DNA from: Planctomycetota bacterium
GTDB taxonomy: Bacteria > Planctomycetota > UBA8108 > UBA1146
Direction of reading: 5' to 3'
DNA: 17,497 bases
NCBI GenBank assembly: GCA_002691835.1
Contig: NZJA01000080.1
Span: 1 to 17,497 of the forward strand
Under the pieces are notes generated by a model. That model searched no databases. It was given only the letters and a program-made list of their open reading frames with translations, and was not told where the DNA came from. Below are positions 16,217 through 17,497 of this stretch, piece by piece. Each line of letters opens with the position of its first letter. The stretch's first letter is position 1. The position numbers and the translations under genes were made by a program.

Positions 16217-16254
16217 AAAAGAGCCGGGAAGCCATGCTTCCCGGCTCTTTTTTT
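16217..16254. terminator. bidirectional rho-independent terminator
   Basis: A perfect 16-bp stem (AAAAGAGCCGGGAAGC at 16217-16232 and its complement at 16236-16251) closes on a three-base CAT loop and is followed by T residues to 16254. It lies 23 nt after the protease stop codon. Because the stem base is A4/T4, it also works in reverse as a terminator for the opposing DUF5522 gene, whose stop codon overlaps its edge. Confidence 0.95.
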
Positions 16255-16465
16255 ATGACGGGGATTCTTCGGTCTCCCGGTAGGGACAGTGACGGCAACC
16301 ACTGTGACAGCAGTCCCCTCTTTTCTGATGAGCGATTTCAGTCCACACCCAGAACCCGGTGACCGGATCCCGGTAGCCCTCCGCCCCCTCTTTCAAGGCA
16401 TGCGCATGCGCGTCCTTCCAGGGAGGCTCCTGTGGATTCTTTTCGGGGGGATCGACTGAACTCAT
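16253..16465 (-). CDS. DUF5522-like small cysteine-rich protein
   Basis: This 70-residue protein has a polar N-terminus, then YRDPVTGFWVWTEIAHQKRG and the motif DCCHSGCRHCPY with Cys52, Cys53, Cys57 and Cys60. This matches the DUF5522 family as I remember it (DPxTGxxVxT...HxxRGxCCxxGCRHCPY), small proteins of unknown function. The closely spaced cysteines suggest binding of a metal or an Fe-S cluster, which is inference. The length fits the family. Only a weak purine stretch (GAGAG) precedes the ATG. It converges on the protease gene across a shared terminator and diverges from the SOS-type promoter on its other side. Confidence 0.85.
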   Translation of the reverse strand: MSSVDPPEKNPQEPPWKDAHAHALKEGAEGYRDPVTGFWVWTEIAHQKRGDCCHSGCRHCPYRETEESPS

Positions 16466-16503
16466 CTCTCGACTTTCATCGGCTGTGCTTTGGTCACCTC
16501 AGG

Positions 16504-16518
16504 GGTCACAGTGTGACC
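16504..16518. promoter_or_regulatory. palindrome GGTCACAGTGTGACC (candidate operator)
   Basis: This is a 15-base palindrome with perfect 7-bp arms, in the 154-base divergent region between the DUF5522 gene and the polymerase gene. A further GGTCAC occurs 12 bases upstream at 16492-16497. A second inverted repeat, GCAAGGG-N11-CCCTTGC, spans 16534-16558 and touches the -35 hexamer. The regulator cannot be told from the sequence. Confidence 0.45.
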
Positions 16519-16554
16519 TCGGTTCGTCTCCGGGCAAGGGATCCACTCACCCCC

Positions 16555-16582
16555 TTGCATGCGAACAAATGTTCGCTATCCT
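16555..16582 (+). promoter_or_regulatory. sigma-70-type promoter of the SOS-controlled polymerase gene
   Basis: A -35-like TTGCAT (16555-16560) and a -10-like TATCCT (16577-16582) are separated by 16 bases, and the spacer is exactly filled by a LexA-type palindrome. Transcription should begin near 16589, about 30 bases before the GTG start. Repressor binding in the spacer would block RNA polymerase, so the layout predicts DNA-damage induction. Confidence 0.7.
16561..16576. promoter_or_regulatory. LexA box (SOS operator, Gram-positive type)
   Basis: GCGAACAAATGTTCGC has perfect 7-bp arms. Against the Bacillus/Actinobacteria SOS consensus CGAACRNRYGTTYC, the core CGAACAAATGTTCG matches at 13 of 14 positions. 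Its place between the -35 and -10 elements of a polymerase gene strengthens the call. The lexA gene itself is not in the window. Confidence 0.85.
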
Positions 16583-16619
16583 CTTCTTTCCGTCGTTCTC
16601 TCAATCTCGGAAAGCCCCC

Positions 16620-17497
16620 GTGAACGCTTCAGCCTCGATTTCCCACTCTACACGATCACTCTCAGGATCCCCTTCCCCTCTGCTCTTGTCCCTCCGGTCT
16701 TGGGGCTCCTTGCTACGCGGCCATCAGCCGATGGAAGCGCTCATCGATCAGGCTCGAAAGCAAGGCTGGCGACACTTTGCCGTCACAGAAATTGCGGAAC
16801 TCGGAACCTGTGTCGAAGCCGCCCGCCACACAGCCAGTGGTATCCCCCCGCACGACTCCTCTTACGGATCGAAAGCTGGCTCAGCGGTCATTGTCGGAAC
16901 AGAGTTGCCCTGTCGAAACCGAATTGATTCCGTGGCAGAAACGAACAGTCCACAGTCTTATCCCACATCGGAAACTTCGTTGCTGATTCTGCCCATCAAT
17001 CCTGAGGGACTCGTCGAGGTTCATCAAACCGTCAGCGATTGGTGCCTCTCTGCTCCGACACAAAACCATCGAGACTCTTGCGCCGCTGAAAAACCATCGC
17101 TGACAGCTCAGTCGCCACCAGAGACGATCTTACCCGTCCCAGAGAATGACCTTGAGTTACTGTGTCAACTCTCAGAATGCTGGCTCATTACCGGCGATCC
17201 GACCCTCGCAATGAAACTGCTACAGATGAATCCCGAAATCGCCTCGCGGTTGATTCTCGAAGTTGATCGCTGGGGCTCCTCTCTCTCTCATGAGCGACAG
17301 ATTCTGGAATGTGCCCGTAAACATCAACTACGACTCGTTGCTGGGGCGCGCCTCGGTGGATCAAGATCACTCTCTGCTCATCAAACGCACCTGCTCGATG
17401 CCCTCAGTCAACAGTCAACCATCGACGATATGGCTGATCGACGTCGTCAGCAGCAGCGAATCCCCTTCTCTCCTGGACAACTGCTTCCCATCCCCAG
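16620..17497 (+). CDS. dnaE2: DnaE2/ImuC-like error-prone DNA polymerase, N-terminal PHP domain (partial)
   Basis: The frame stays open from GTG 16620 to the window end (292 residues) and would continue. Residues 25-95 follow the start of the PHP domain of C-family polymerases: LRSWGSLLRGHQPMEALIDQ, a helix, HFAVTEIAELG and, after an insert, VIVGTEL. Later parts also fit the DnaE pattern: LLILPINPEGLVEVHQ (121-136), LELLCQLSECWLITGD (178-193) and ERQILECARKHQLRLVAGARLGG (225-247). The LexA box upstream favours the SOS-induced DnaE2/ImuC, the polymerase of ImuB-dependent translesion synthesis, over the replicative DnaE. The usual PHP HxH and TDH-like metal motifs are replaced here. GGAAAG at 16609-16614 is a modest ribosome site. 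An in-frame ATG at 16569 lies inside the operator, upstream of the expected transcript start, so I rejected it. No imuA or imuB is visible. Confidence 0.7.
   Translation, partial: MNASASISHSTRSLSGSPSPLLLSLRSWGSLLRGHQPMEALIDQARKQGWRHFAVTEIAELGTCVEAARHTASGIPPHDSSYGSKAGSAVIVGTELPCRNRIDSVAETNSPQSYPTSETSLLILPINPEGLVEVHQTVSDWCLSAPTQNHRDSCAAEKPSLTAQSPPETILPVPENDLELLCQLSECWLITGDPTLAMKLLQMNPEIASRLILEVDRWGSSLSHERQILECARKHQLRLVAGARLGGSRSLSAHQTHLLDALSQQSTIDDMADRRRQQQRIPFSPGQLLPIP

Noticed and set aside
16569..16619. In-frame ATG at 16569 as start of the DnaE2-like gene
   Set aside because: It lies inside the LexA box and upstream of the -10 hexamer, so it should not be in the transcript.

Overview
The window is a GC-rich bacterial chromosome segment that most probably comes from a Planctomycetota bacterium. 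Three things point there. One gene encodes a secreted DUF1080 / beta-propeller / HEAT / c-type haem protein of the 'Pirellula/Verrucomicrobium' kind. The next encodes a huge secreted protease that ends in the dockerin-like domain common in uncultured planctomycetes. The general style, with many multi-domain exported proteins, also fits. The assignment is inference; no rRNA or other phylogenetic marker is present. I see no tRNA, rRNA, IS element, CRISPR array or phage gene.

Region 1 (1-5401, + strand) is the distal part of an Mrp/Mnh-type cation/proton antiporter operon: the end of an MnhB-like subunit, MnhC, then three different NuoL/M/N-type proton-channel subunits with a short two-helix protein between the second and third. 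Every junction overlaps (4, 11, 4, 4 and 8 nt), so the operon looks translationally coupled. Each of the three large subunits keeps the Glu/Lys residues of the antiporter channel. This is more channel subunits than the two (MrpA and MrpD) of a classical Mrp complex.

Region 2 (5393-7423, - strand) is a probable three-gene operon read right to left: a lipoprotein with barrel-like strands, ferrochelatase (hemH), and a small membrane protein. The membrane protein's 3' end overlaps the antiporter operon tail to tail. The ferrochelatase carries an internal cysteine cluster typical of the class that binds a [2Fe-2S] cluster inside the chain.

Region 3 (7558-16194, + strand) holds two large exported proteins. 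The first (1195 aa, TTG start behind a perfect Shine-Dalgarno) joins a sugar-hydrolase-like DUF1080 domain to a beta-propeller, helical repeats and a C-terminal CXXCH haem domain; a run of nine C lies in the linker before the haem domain. The second (about 1627 aa) is a lysyl-endopeptidase-type serine protease followed by five PPC-like beta domains alternating with seven Cys/Asp-rich motifs, a beta-sandwich and a dockerin-like C-terminus. A perfect 13-bp inverted repeat sits directly before it and a strong bidirectional terminator follows.

Region 4 (16217-17497) has a small DUF5522 cysteine protein on the - strand, then a compact promoter with a near-consensus Gram-positive-type LexA (SOS) box between its -35 and -10 hexamers. 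This drives a gene cut by the window end. That gene encodes the PHP domain of a C-family DNA polymerase, best read as DnaE2/ImuC, with apparently eroded PHP metal-site motifs.
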